Below are positions 23,101 to 34,521 of a stretch of 64,000 nucleotides of DNA, in pieces. The translations under genes were made by a program, and so were the position numbers. Each line of letters begins with the position of its first letter. Position 1 is the first letter of the stretch. The notes under the pieces were generated by a model. That model did no database searches. It was not told the DNA's origin and was given only the letters and a program-made list of their open reading frames with translations. This stretch comes from Gigaspora margarita (Eukaryota > Glomeromycota > Glomeromycetes > Diversisporales > Gigasporaceae), in assembly GCA_009809945.1 (NCBI GenBank), contig WTPW01000145.1, forward strand, positions 156,541-220,540, in the 5' to 3' direction.

Positions 23101-24205
23101 ATGTTGAGCATAATTTCCACAGCTAATACGGAAAATTCAATAATAATTTTTTCATTCTTTTTTTTTTTTTTTACTTTGTGTTCGAACATGGAGTACAATA
23201 TATGAATCACTATTCTTTGTAATTTAAAATTACTCTTAGTCCGATAACGAAAAGTAGAAGTATAAAGTGTAATTTTCATAGGATCAAGGAGAACCTCTTA
23301 ATTTTTTGCAGTTTCTCTTGATATATTAGCACCTTTTCTTTCTTAATCAGTGCCGAACTTTCAATATATTGTTTTACCAAGTCATCAAAAGTTTGTCATG
23401 AATAAATGAAATTTCCACAGTTTAGTTTTATATGAGGCATGTATTAATTACAAGAAAAAAATTAAAGTGAAACAATTTTATCAATTTAATTATTGTATTT
23501 TGCTATTACATTCGTTATGTGCATATTGTTCTGAGGCATAAATGATAAACTTATCTGACACATCTCGAATTTAAATTTTGATCCAACGTAACTCAATTTA
23601 AAATTTATGCCTCTTCAAATCTGATACACAACATATATATCTTAAATATTATATATATTTAAAATAAAAACTATTTTTTTTTATAACTAGTATCCAATTT
23701 ATGTGATATAACTAATCTTGATAGTTCATTTAGCCAGCATAATATAGAGTTAGAACTAGTATTTTATTAGTTGCTAACAAATTCAGATCAGAAATATTCA
23801 GACATCGAGTATTTTTATTAATGATAAAAAAAGTTACTAATATTAATATATATAAAATCGAAAATAATGAAAATATTTCTGTATTGTGATTTGACTCCTA
23901 TATACAAATATTGAAATTTTTAATATGAAAAAATTTCTGATATTAAATGCATAAAATATAGTATGACAATTTATATCAACAAATTCTGATAAATTAATAT
24001 TGGGAATTTTTTATAAAAAAAATTCTAATATGATAGTATATAATAATAAAGTCATTATGTGAATAAATTTGTGAATGACAATATATTTTTTTTGCAAAGA
24101 ATATATTATTTTATGATAAAAGCACTAACATTTATTAGATAATATTTTAGGGGTAGAGGATCAAGAAAAATCATACTTTAGTTTAATTTGATTGTCTAAA
24201 ATTTT
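23101..24205. other. AT-rich spacer
   Basis: No domain, RNA or clear terminal repeat. A poly-T run lies at 23158-23172. Confidence 0.45.
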
Positions 24206-24765
24206 CAGGTTTACTAAAGTGCACCATAGGTGATAACACCATAAACATTACACAATATAAATAATATACAGTATAATATATATGTATATAATATTTTAAA
24301 TTATATAATTACAAAATAATCATTAATTATCTTTTATATAGCAACAATTTAGCTACATACATGAATTAAATTTTTTTTAACATGATTATTAACCACAAAC
24401 CCAGAGTTGCTCGCTTTAGCTATTATCTCCGCTTTGCTCCTTTTTTCTAAAAGCCTATAGCGACCTACTTCTAACTCTAACCCTAACCCTAACCTTAACC
24501 AAATCCCACATGACTACAAAAATGTCTTAACGCATAGTAAATTACACCAACATACTAAAACAACAAATAAAATACCAAATGTAGCAAACAAAAAAAGCAT
24601 TTTGATAACAGTATCAAAAGAACAACACATGATAACTATCAATTTCGAATAATACTATTATTTAAAAAGAAGAATTAGTTAGTACATGCACAATACAACA
24701 AAACAAAAATAGATATATGTGCTTATCTTTACATGTGCCAAAACCAATTGCTACATGGTCCCAAC

Positions 24766-25031
24766 TAGAGCTTCTCAAAGTTGAATCAAATTAAATATTA
24801 GGCATATTTGAATTTGATCGAATTAAATAAGCTCTTGATTTGAATTTGATTTGATTTGATCAAATCAAATTAAAACAAATTTATTTGTAATTTTTATTAA
24901 ATATTTTTTAATCAAATTGAATATTTTGTCAATTTGAATTTGATTTGATTTGAAATTTCTGTATTTGAATTTGATTTGAAATCAAATATTTGATCGAATC
25001 AAATTGAATCAAATCAAATTGCGGAACTCTA
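24766..25031. mobile_element. ATTTGA-rich MITE copy 1
   Basis: TAGAGCTTCTCAAAGTTGAA and its inverted counterpart ending TTGCGGAACTCTA bound 266 bp that are mostly AATTTGATTTGATTTGA and its complement, so the RNA would fold back. Flanks GTCCCAAC (24758-24765) and GTCCCAAT (25032-25039) match at 7 of 8, consistent with a hAT-type duplication. Confidence 0.75.
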
Positions 25032-25039
25032 GTCCCAAT

Positions 25040-25930
25040 GAGTCATGCCAATGATAAGAGAGAACACTGAGTTAAACAACACCAATGACACAAGAAATAA
25101 CACTAACCTCTAGCAAAAGAAGTACTTAAACGGATGACACCAAAGACTTGAGAAAGAACATCAACTACTAGCAATAAAACACTAAAATGGATAGCACCAA
25201 TGATACAAGAAAAAAACACCAGTCACTGGAAAAAGAAAACCAATACCAGCAATGCAAGAAAAACTCTAACTACTAGCAAAATAAACCTGAAATTGTCAAC
25301 TCCAAAGATGCAAGAATATACCAACTATAAGTGAAAGAAATACTTATACAAATAACACAAGACAAATGCCAACCACTAGAGAAAGAAACACTAATACCAA
25401 TAATGAAAAAAAGACACTAGTAAAAGAAGCACCAAAATGAATAGTAGGGTTCCTCAAAGTTGAATTGAATCAAATATTAGGCATATTTGAATTTGAAAAA
25501 TCGAATAAGCTCTTGATTTGAATTTGATTTGATCAAATCAAATCAAATCAAATTTATTTGTAATTTTTATTAAATATTTTTGAATTAAATTGAATATTTT
25601 GTCAATTTGAATTTGATTTGATTTGAAATTTCTGTATTTGAATTTGATTTGAGATCGAATATTTGATTGAATCAAATTGAATCAAGTCAAATTGTGAAAC
25701 CATAATAGACAGCACCAATAATATGAGAAAAGGCACCAACCACTAGCGAAAGAAATACCAAACAACAGTATGAGAAAAGGCACTAACCAACAGTGAAAGA
25801 AACATGATACCACAATGCAAGAAAAGGCATCAACTATGGATGAAAAAAATCTATTATCTAAAAAAAAACAAATAAGCATTAGTACCATACTAAAAAGAAA
25901 ACAAAGCAAAAAAAAAGACTGAATCATAGA
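25040..25930. repeat. Degenerate 50-60-bp tandem array
   Basis: Blocks of CACCAATGA-ACAAGAAA, CACTAACCACTAG and GAAAGAAACACTAA recur irregularly through 25050-25440 and 25700-25930, split by the second ATTTGA MITE. The minus-strand frame at 25682-25927 is a product of this array. Confidence 0.65.
25446..25703. mobile_element. ATTTGA-rich MITE copy 2
   Basis: Same sequence as 24766-25031 (TTCCTCAAAGTTGAAT, AATATTAGGCATATTTGAAT, AATAAGCTCTTGATTTGAAT, ATTTGTAATTTTTATTAAAT), ending GTCAAATTGTGAAACC. The flanking duplication is too degraded to call. Confidence 0.75.
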
Positions 25931-26030
25931 TCTTTTTATATCTATGCTATGTAACTGGTGATCATCACTTCTATAAAAATTATTTGTTGATCCATATAAC
26001 TATAGTATTAAATACCATAGGTGCACTTTA

Positions 26031-26595
26031 TAATATCTAAAAATTTTTACATATATTACCTTGGGGTAAGGAAAGCCTCTATAGTAATAGATATTAGAAC
26101 TATTAAAAGAATATGTTTTTTCATATTTCTTTTTCACAATTTTTTTATTGTTTCTTTCTTGCAATTTTTTATTGTTTTTTTTTCTTTAATAAAAATAAAT
26201 GATGTTGATTTTAATTGTATTGTTTATATAAAAGAAAAAGTGGGGCAAAAGTTAGAAAAAGTATTAGAAAAAAAGCTGCAGTGCTTAATTTTTACTAAGA
26301 GATATATATATCAATTTGTCACACTATTATTACATATAAATTTTTATATATATAAAATTACAATAAAAAAAATATAAAATTACTATGAACTTTGAAGCTT
26401 TGTTATTTCTTCTACTATATATAAATTAAAATTAACTTTTATAAGTAAATATATTTAAAAAAGAAGAAGAATAAAAAACCTTTAGGACCAAGTTAAAATT
26501 CTATAATTTTTGTATAATTTAAAAATATATATTTGCTAAAAAAAATATTTATTAATTTTAATAAAAATATTATATAAAATTTTGTTCTAAACAAG
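26031..26595. other. AT-rich spacer
   Basis: Very AT-rich. The 118-codon frame at 26021-26377 is Phe/Ile/Lys-rich with no domain and is probably chance. Confidence 0.45.
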
Positions 26596-26597
26596 TT

Positions 26598-26960
26598 TAT
26601 TTTTTTTTTTTTAAAGTGAGATCATGCCTCAAAAACTTTTTATTAAGCATATATTTGTATATTATGTGATACAGTATTATACTATATTTTAAGTACACCT
26701 ATTTGTGATCTAAACCTACTAGAGTTTTCTATATACACCTTCTGTACAACCTAAATTTTTGGTACTACTCTCTATTTTGCTATTCTACCAACTTACTATA
26801 TTTCTCACTCCTCTCATATTGCAGATCTATACTTCCAGCAGGTGCAGGGGCCTTGCCCAAATAATTGTAACCTTACAGTTACTTTCTAAACCTTGGTGTC
26901 CTGTGATTACATATATACTAGCAGAGGGGTACTTGTGCAATGCTTTGCCTAACAACTCAC
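26598..26960 (-). mobile_element. LINE 3'-tail fragment, minus strand
   Basis: Poly-T followed by AAAGTGAGATCATGCCTC is the complement of the GGCATGACCTCACCTT tail at 27943-27957. TGATCTAAACCTACTAGAG further in matches the LINE-2 3' region near 49095. This is a 5'-truncated insertion; the upper border is uncertain. Confidence 0.6.
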
Positions 26961-27261
26961 AGTAGTCTATTATTTTCTGAACATGTTTATTTAGTGACTT
27001 AAAATAGATTATCTTAGTAAAAAAAGTTTCTATATACATATTTTAAAAATTATAGGTTTTCTATACAAAACTTTTTTATTACTAAAAGATTCTATTCTAC
27101 TTTGAGCTCTTAAGTAAATTGTTTAATACAAAATTTTATACAATAATAATAAACAAAATTCATTTTTTTAAATATTTTACTAGTAAAAAATAAATAAAAG
27201 TTTTTATAAAAAAATTTTTTTTATACAAAATTTTTTTACAAAAATTTGATATAGATTTTAG

Positions 27262-27600
27262 AGTGAATCTATTTGTCACTAGCGGTGACAGTCACTGGAG
27301 TGTGATCGACCAATTAGATCAAAGGATCATGTATAATGTGAAAAATGCAAAAACTTTGATTTTTTTGAAAAATCACTTCTAACTTAAAATTTTGTCTATG
27401 AACCTACTTTTTTTTATACGAAAAAAATTTCTAGCAAAATTTTACTATATTCAAAGCTATACCCAAACCCTAACTATGGCTCTAACCCTGACTCTAATGA
27501 TAGAAAGTTTTGATGCTTTGTTTTGATTATAATGATACATGATCTAATAAGTCAATCATGCTCCGGTGACTGTCAACGCCAGTGACAAACACATTTTTGC
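27262..27600. mobile_element. MITE with perfect 9-bp flanking repeat
   Basis: TTTGTCACTAGCGGTGACAG and its inverted partner CTGTCAACGCCAGTGACAAA, each with GTCAC-GGAG-GTGAT next to them, are the arms. The centre has CCCAAACCCTAACTATGGCT and TCTAACCCTGACTC. TAGATTTTA stands directly at both sides (27253-27261, 27601-27609). Nine bases is the Mutator duplication length; eight (hAT) is also compatible. Confidence 0.7.
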
Positions 27601-27668
27601 TAGATTTTAACTAGTAAAATATTTAATAAATGAATTCATCTTTATTATTGTTATAAAATTTTGTACTA

Positions 27669-27960
27669 GAAGCACAAAGCGCCTACCTGGCAACTAATAC
27701 CAAATTGGAAGTGATGATACTAGGTAGTGTGGGTAAAGTGGTGGACATGTGAATACCAATTGTTGGTTGGAAAAGGGACGTAAAACCCGGGTCAGCCATA
27801 TATATGGGAATATGGAAGGTTCTGGTAGGTTTAGGTCATGGTTAAATTAGTCCAAGTCTCGGTACTTAAAAATAGATAGTATATAATGATTGTACAGCGA
27901 TGTTGTAATGATCAATACATACATTCAATAAAGACCAGAGGCATGACCTCACCTTAACAC

Positions 27961-27985
<25 letters not shown>
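27669..27985 (+). mobile_element. LINE 3'-tail insertion with poly-A and TSD
   Basis: A 5'-truncated tail (GGTAGGTTTAGGTCATGG...AATAAAGACCAGAGGCATGA, CCTCACCTTAACAC) ends in about 29 A. AAAATTTTGTACTA flanks both sides (27655-27668, 27986-27999), the mark of target-primed insertion. It belongs to the LINE-1/LINE-2 lineage by its CCTCACCTTAACAC tail. Confidence 0.8.
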
Positions 27986-27993
<8 letters not shown>

Positions 27994-28183
27994 GTACTAA
28001 ACAACTTTACTCAAGAGCTCAAAAAAGATTCTTTTAGTAAAAAAGAAGTTTTATATAGAAAATTTGTAATTTTTAAAATAAGTATATAGAATATTTTCTT
28101 TATGAAGATGAAATATTTCGAGCTACTAAATAAACTTGTCCAAAATAAAATTTTATATATAATTCTTTTTTTAAAATTAATAG

Positions 28184-29862
28184 GTATCTATAAGTGCTTT
28201 GTACTAAATTTAGTACAAATTAAAAAAATTATATTTTAACAATCAATAATAATTTTTATTTTAACTTTGCTAAAATATTCTTTAATACCAATATTTTTTT
28301 TACATAAAATTTTAGCAAAAGTTATTTATAAAAATTTGGTATAAATTAGCTTTAAATGAAAATTACAAATTACAAAACTTGCTATACTAAATTTAGTACA
28401 GCATATAAAAAATATTTAAAAATATTAATTTATTAAATAATAATAAAAATAATAAAAATTTATATTATTTAATCTATATTTCATTTTAAAATTATAAAAA
28501 AAAATTATTAAAATAAAATTAATAGATTTGAAATAAGATGGTATAAATCCAAAAATAGTTAAATTTACATATAAAATTTATAGTAAATTAATAGTAAGTT
28601 AATAGTAAATTTATAGTAAATTTAATTTAAAAGCTTAAAACTGAATTTTTTTTTCCTTCAGAACACCCTACTGCCATATCTATGCCCCTATCACATGATG
28701 TATCAGCTAACGCCACTGAGTTCCTTTAGTGAACATCCAACTTCCCACTTCTATACTGACATCACCATACATGGAGGGCCCTCCTGGGAGAGTACAGCTA
28801 AGATCGACAATACCCCCGGATACCTTCAATGGCCCTAAGAGCAGTGTTCTGCACCAACTGCCGGAGTAGTTAGATCATTGTAAATGGTCCCAACAGGACC
28901 AACACCAAACCGGAATTTAACCAATTTGGCTCGACAGCAACACGAGTTCATGTAGTATCACAAATAACAGACTTAGGCCTCACATTATGTCTTGTAGAAC
29001 TTCAGTTAATCCAAATTGGGTTCTAACATGTTTCTCATCAACGCCACAGATTTGATAACAGTAACTGCCCAATTAAGTCAGTCCGTAGACGTCCTGGGTC
29101 CCTGTTTTCCCATGGTGTTTTAGTTCCCTAACTGGCTGGTTTTTCCATTTTGCCTCTAGGGGGATTTGAACTGGCAACTTTCAATTTGCATCCTGGGAGC
29201 ATAACTGCTATGCTATCGACCCGCAGGACTTAAAAATGAATTACTATTAAAAAATTTTATTAAGCTAATATATATTAAATTTTAACCTTATAAAGCAAGC
29301 TTTTCTGATTATTGTAAAAATAAATTTATTAAATTTTATTAAAAATTTTACAAAATATGTCGATTTTAGTTTTTATAATTATATATTTTTATAATATACA
29401 TATTATATATACATATATGTATATATATAAACTAAATATAAAAATCTTTGTATTTTAGTAAATTTTTGGTCATAATTTTATTATTAATTTTATAAAATAT
29501 TAAAAAAATATTTTATAAAAAATTTTAATTTTTTATTAAATATTTTATATTAAAAATATTTTTTATTAAAATTTTTTATTAAAATTTTTAAATTTTATTA
29601 TAAGTAAAAATTTGTATTAGAGTTTGATAATTTTCAAAAATTTTTTATTTTTAAATTCATTTCTGAGTTAATAAATATAAATTTTATCAAAAAAATATAC
29701 TCCTAAAATGATAAGTAGATTAAATAGATATATATTTATTTATTATAAAAATTTGATATAAGGCTAAAATAAAATTTTTTCTAAATTTCAGTTTTTTAAC
29801 TGTACTAAATTAAGCTTTTTGTACTGAATTTAGTACACTTATGGATACCTATTAATAATAAC
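28184..29862. mobile_element. Foldback element split by a SINE
   Basis: ATAGGTATCTATAAGTGCTT, TTGTACTAAATTTAGTACAA at the left and GTACTGAATTTAGTAC, ACTTATGGATACCTAT at the right are inverted. TACTAAATTTAGTACA also recurs internally at 28385. Without the SINE it would be about 1.1 kb of AT-rich DNA with no coding sequence. No clear TSD. Confidence 0.65.
28648..29228 (-). mobile_element. tRNA-derived SINE, minus strand, with TSD
   Basis: Minus-strand head: A box TAGCATAGCAG (near 29209) and B box GTTCAAATC (near 29165). The body contains GAACTTCAGTTAATCCAAAT (28997-29016), whose complement is in the plus-strand SINE at 44750-44775. The 3' end is poly-A (T run 28648-28655). CTTAAAACTGAATT (28634-28647) and CTTAAAAATGAATT (29229-29242) are the target duplication, 13 of 14. 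Confidence 0.8.
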
Positions 29863-30074
29863 TTTTATCAAAAGTATATTTTTAAAATATGCAACAATTA
29901 TGAAATTTTAGCTTGCTTTAAAAGGTTTTTCATTATTTTAAACAATAATTTGCCACTCAATAGAAGAATAAACATAGTGTAATATGATGCAAATCACTAT
30001 ATAAATTACATAATAGTGCAAGAAGTAAGTTTCTAATATTTGTTTAAAGTAAACTTTTTATTTATTAAATTAAT
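29863..30074. other. AT-rich spacer
   Basis: Nothing recognised. Confidence 0.4.
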
Positions 30075-30362
30075 AAGCAAAGTCAATTAATTGAATATTG
30101 TAGAGCACACTAAGATGAATTTAATAGTGATTAGATCATCCAATCAGTTTAGTAGATGCTGAGTTATTCTTGAAAAATAATTTGCTAACTATAATATTTC
30201 TATATAAACAATAGATTTTTATATAAAAATTTTATAGGTAGCTAATTATTTTCAAAGATATTTCAGCATCCACTAGGTTGATTTGATAATCTAACTACTG
30301 TTAAATTTGTCTCAGAAAGCTTTACAACTTTCAACTAATTGACTTTTCTTATTAACTTAGTA
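30075..30362. mobile_element. ~280-bp palindromic element
   Basis: AAGTCAATTAATTGAA, AGTGATTAGATCATC-AATCA and TAGTAGATGCTGAGTTATTC in the left half match the complements of TTCAACTAATTGACTT, TTGATTTGATAATCTAACTACT and TTTCAGCATCCACTA in the right half. No coding sequence. Confidence 0.75.
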
Positions 30363-31065
30363 AAATAAAATGTTTTCTTTAACAAATATTAAAAAGTTTC
30401 TACTTGTACTATTTATATGATCTATATAGTAATCTGTATTACATTATACTATACTTATTTTTTTGTTGATGACAAATTATCAATTAATATGTTTACTTGT
30501 AAAAGTTAATTTTAAATTAATATTTAGTATAAGAAACATCAAAACTTCAAAGTTTACAGTAATTTTATATATTTTTTATTGTAATTTTATATATTATACA
30601 TAGGGCTAAATTTTTATTTATTATATATATATTTTGTTTTCGAAAATTTAATATCTTATATAAATAAAATCTTTTTTTTGTATTAGATATATTAGAAAAA
30701 AAATTAAAGTCATATCAATATCTTTAGGTAACTATAATACAAATTACTAATTTTTTTATATAAATAAAGAAAAATCTATATATCAGATTATTACAATAAA
30801 GAATCTGTATCTAGTGGTTAAAGATATTATCAAACTTCAAAAAAATTTAAAAAAGTTTTTTTGAGTTAGAGTAAAAGAAAAAGAAGAGGAGACAAGAACA
30901 AAAAAATTAACTGTTCTTTTCCTTTTTTTGTTGTATTGTTTTAAAATATATATAAAAATATATATATGCATATGAAATTAATTTATTTTATATAAGAAAT
31001 TAAATGTATTGTTTATATAAGTATTTGCAAAGGAAAGCTAGATATATAATATTGCTATAAATATA
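30363..31065. other. AT-rich spacer
   Basis: No gene or repeat border recognised. Confidence 0.4.
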
Positions 31066-31429
31066 TCTTGATATAAAATTTTTTATGTATAATCCTACTA
31101 ATATATAAGTTAAAGAAAAAAAACTTATATGTTTTATACCTTTGCATAGCTATATCTTTTAAAATGATACTACTAATATTTAAGTTGAATATTGGAATAA
31201 TAAAGAAAAAACTATATTTGATTTTTATACTTTTTGTTGTCTATATTCTTCTATAATGCTTTTAGTCATACTGCAACTTTATTTATCTATATTCTGTTAT
31301 AATAGTATATTATATAATGCATCTATACTAGGTTGACTATCAAAATCTAAAATGCAACCTATTTAGTTATTCTAAAGATACCTATGTGACCTGCTATATC
31401 AACTTTCTCTTATTGTAACTGATTATCTT

Positions 31430-32420
31430 AGTAGACTTAGAGTGTCCAAATCACTAAATAGAGTTTGCTACCTTTTATAACTGCCTGCTTCTTAATCCTC
31501 TTCTTCTAACTTCTTGAATAGCAGAATAGGACCTGAAATATACATAGATAAGTCAGGTATTAGTTTGCTTATTTTTGGAGGGTTTTATGCAGATTTTTCT
31601 ATTTTTAGTAATTTTTGCTTATTTTTGAGGGTTTTCTGCAGATCATTCCATTTTTAGTAATTTTATAATTAATCTGACCTATCTATGTATATTTCGGGTC
31701 CTAGCAGAATTTTACTAAAATAAAAAAAACATATTTAACAATAAAGAGGTAATAATAAAAAGAGGAAAATCTATATTACCAGTATATTACCTAAATGAAA
31801 ACCCAAAATAATACAAAATAAAAATAAAAAAAAGAAAAAAAAAGTCAAAAAGTAAATAGCTATGATAACACTATTTACACCTATGCCAGACAATAAAAAT
31901 TATATAATACTGTACAAGAAAATGTTTTGTCAAAGTATTATATATATATAAAAAATGAAAAATAAATAAACTATGCCTAAAAGAACCTTCTAGAAAGAAA
32001 TTTTATCTCAAATTTTACTTCAAAATATCTTATATATTATTTATTGTTTATCTCAAAGAACCTGATTTCACTTATAACTTGACACCAATTTGGTAGGCAT
32101 GTTTTCAGTTTGGAGGAGTAATCATAGCCAATCTTTTTAAAGGGGCAAACTAAAATACCTACTTTTTTGAAATTTTGAAAAGTCCAGAAGTGCACCAAGA
32201 GAAAGTACCAAAATAAAAGAAGTTGTAAGAGTTATACTATACAGAATAGCATACCTAACCAAGTCTTTACTTTTATTTTTATATCTATAAAACTTAACAA
32301 AGCTCTAGAGTTTCTCTACTATGTTCTTGCTTGATAGTACCAAAGCACCTTATTTATAAGTCTGCTAGTAGAGTTTTGTTATATTATATATTAACTGTAT
32401 AGTATCTTATAGATTAGCTT
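31430..32420. repeat. Dispersed repeat copy B (related to 3340-4830)
   Basis: Same block order as copy A. A 175-bp hAT MITE is inserted here at AGCAGAAT and is absent from the matching place in copy A (GTAGAAGAATT at 3415). Confidence 0.55.
31528..31702. mobile_element. ~178-bp hAT-like MITE, copy 1
   Basis: Inverted ends AGGACCTGAAATATACATAG and CTATGTATATTTCGGGTCCT. The perfect 8-bp duplication AGCAGAAT is at 31520-31527 and 31703-31710. Inside are two direct ~50-bp repeats starting TTTGCTTATTTTTG. Same family as 58261-58440 and 58934-59112. Confidence 0.92.
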
Positions 32421-33060
32421 TCTTGAAAAATTTTAGTACAAGAAATCATTAAAAATAGTACAAAAAGTTAATTATAACTTTATTCTTCTATAATGCTACT
32501 AACATATAAGTTAAATATTAGAATAATAAAAAAAAAAGTATATATTTTATATCTTTATGTACCTATTTTTTTATAATTCTATTAACATATAATTTGAATA
32601 TATATCTGAATGATAAGGGGCATGCCATTTAATATATAATTTTTACTATGGATATATGGTTAGAGGTAGTAATTATGTCTATATATTATATCAACCAATC
32701 TAAATTAAATAAAGTGATCACACTATACATGAGGGTAGCTACTAAGCAAAAAATATAACATAATAAATAGCATTCCCCTAAAAGAAGAAAAAAAATATAA
32801 ATATATTTTATATCTTTTATATAGCTATATTCTTCTATGGTGCTACTAACATTTAAGTTAAATAGCAGAATTATAAAAGAAAAAAATATAGATATATTTT
32901 ATACCTTTCACATATCTATATTCTTCTATAACAATATCTACATATAAGTTGAATATTAGAATAATAAAAGAAAAAATATAGATATATTTTATATTTTTTG
33001 TATATTTATACTTTTCTATAATGCTATTAAAATATATATTGAATATTTTTTTTATCTTAA

Positions 33061-33388
33061 GGGTAGAGTATATATAGATCATTTTTATAATACTAATTAT
33101 AACTCTACTATGTAAATCAGATTACACAACACAATCACTACAGATGAGTTGCATAAAAATAAATAAAACATTATAAAATATTACTAAACCTGTTTTTGAA
33201 TACTTGTTTTATTAAAACATAAAAAAAAAACTATATTAACTAAGTTGGTATGTTAAAATTTTACTTATGAAATTAATGAATTTTGCAGATAATAAATAAA
33301 TTTTGAAGGTAACAATGCAAAACTAGCCAACTAAATTATGTGATCTACAAGTGATTTACAAGTGATTGACATAGAGTATACTCTACCT
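33061..33388. mobile_element. TTAA-flanked MITE, copy 1
   Basis: Ends GGGTAGAGTATATATAGATC and GAGTATACTCTACCT are inverted. TTAA stands at 33057-33060 and 33389-33392. TTAA targeting with G/C-rich tips is the piggyBac pattern. Relatives are at 53876 and 61904. No coding sequence. Confidence 0.75.
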
Positions 33389-33600
33389 TTAAGCAATCCT
33401 GTTTTTATATTTTCAGAAAATTTATAGATATAAAGTAATATATATTTATAAATGTAATATCTAATCAAGTTTTTCTATCAAGGAGATCTATTACTTGTCC
33501 AATTTCCTTGTTCAATGGTGGCACTTGTCAACTATTATATATTGAATATTAGAATAATAAACAAAGACAAAAACAAATATATTTTATATTTTTTATATAC

Positions 33601-33722
33601 TGTTGGGTGATCTGTGGGTTGACCCATGGGTGACCCACAGGTGACCCATGGGTTGACCACTCGGGTAGGTCATAATTTAACCTGGGTCAACTGCGGGTGA
33701 CCCAAGTGATACTTACTCAGGT
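33601..33722. repeat. GGGTGACCC-rich cluster
   Basis: GGGTGACCCA, GGGTTGACCCAT, GGTGACCCATGGGTTGACC and GGGTGACCCAAG occur in 120 bp, each self-complementary. It looks like one terminus of a foldback element or a short tandem motif. The partner end was not found. Confidence 0.6.
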
Positions 33723-34365
33723 CAGAACACTAAGTAGTAATTTGCAGTTAAAGGATCAAATTTTCATAATAAAAATTAGTACATATCAGAAAATTTTTTA
33801 TATAGATTTATATTGATATATAGTAATTAATCATTATATATTAATAGAAAATAACAATATATATTAATTAATTTGTTATATATTATTACATATTTATAAT
33901 CAATATATATTGTAATTAGATGAACATTATTATAAATCTGATAATTGATTATTATCAAATTATTTAAATTGATAATATTAATATCAGATATATATATATA
34001 TATACTAAGTATTTTAGAACATATAACTGTTCATTATTTTATCAAATCTTGCAAATTATGGTCTTTTTTGACAATATAATAAATTATAAGTTATATAAAT
34101 TATTAATCCTTATTTTTTGAGCTATGTCAAAGAGAATTATTGATCGCTGGCTACTATTTAACTTTATATAATACTATCCATATTACAGATTATTGATAAT
34201 CTACTTCCTGATATTTTTTTATTCTACTAATGTTTTTCTTCTTTTTCAGGAGTTTACTATGCTAGAAAAGGTGCAATGGAGATCTTGAAGTTGGAAATAG
34301 AGTGTTAGAAACCAAGATTGGTACAAAAAATATTTGTTAGTTCATTTTTTGTCTTTTTTTCAGTT
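33723..34365. other. AT-rich spacer
   Basis: No gene recognised. The last 100 bp may be a diverged satellite unit (TTTTTCAGGAGTTTACTATG...). Confidence 0.4.
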
Positions 34366-34369
34366 ATTT

Positions 34370-34513
34370 ATTTGTTTACTAACCTTTTTTTTCTGTACCA
34401 TAAGTTTGTATTTGTTAGAGTATTGTAATAATGCCAGGAATAGTAATTTGAAATAAAAAGATAAGTACTAGTTCTTTTTTGTTTGTTCTTGTTGTTTTTA
34501 GTTCTTTTTTCAT
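34370..34513 (+). repeat. ~150-bp satellite, left part
   Basis: One unit: TTTGTATTTGTTAGAGTATT, ATGCCAGGAATAG, AAAAGATAAGTACTAGTTCT, TTGTTTGTTCTTGTTG. It continues at 36194 after the hAT-like element. Confidence 0.75.
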
Positions 34514-34521
34514 TTTTACTA

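Larger units (their letters stand above)
24212..26030. mobile_element. Possible 1.8-kb TIR element with minisatellite core
   Basis: ACTAAAGTGCACCATAGGTG at the left and CACCTATGG...CCATAGGTGCACTTTATA-type sequence at the right (about 26005-26030) are inverted. The interior has TCTAACTCTAACCCTAACCC (24472-24505), then a degenerate 50-60-bp tandem array built on CACCAATGA-ACAAGAAAAA and CTAGCAAAAGAA, and two ATTTGA-rich MITEs. The interior plan (CCCTAA run, then CACCAA/GAAAAAGGCACC repeats) resembles the 34522-36185 element. Ends are diverged and the TSD is unsure. Confidence 0.5.
31070..33600. repeat. Degenerate ~92-bp repeat, scattered and tandem
   Basis: A unit with GCTATATTCTTCTATAATGC, TACTAACATATAAGTTGAAT, TTAGAATAATAAAAGAAAAA and ATATAGATATATTTTATA is best preserved in tandem at 32785-33046. 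Other copies lie at 31070-31260, 32480-32600 and 33530-33600. The minus-strand frame at 32858-33082 is a by-product. Confidence 0.7.

Noticed and set aside
24472..24505. Telomere or chromosome end
   Set aside because: The CCCTAA run is short, degenerate and internal to an element, and similar runs recur at five other places in the window.
26021..26377. 118-codon Phe/Ile/Lys-rich frame
   Set aside because: Composition matches random AT-rich DNA; no domain and no start context.
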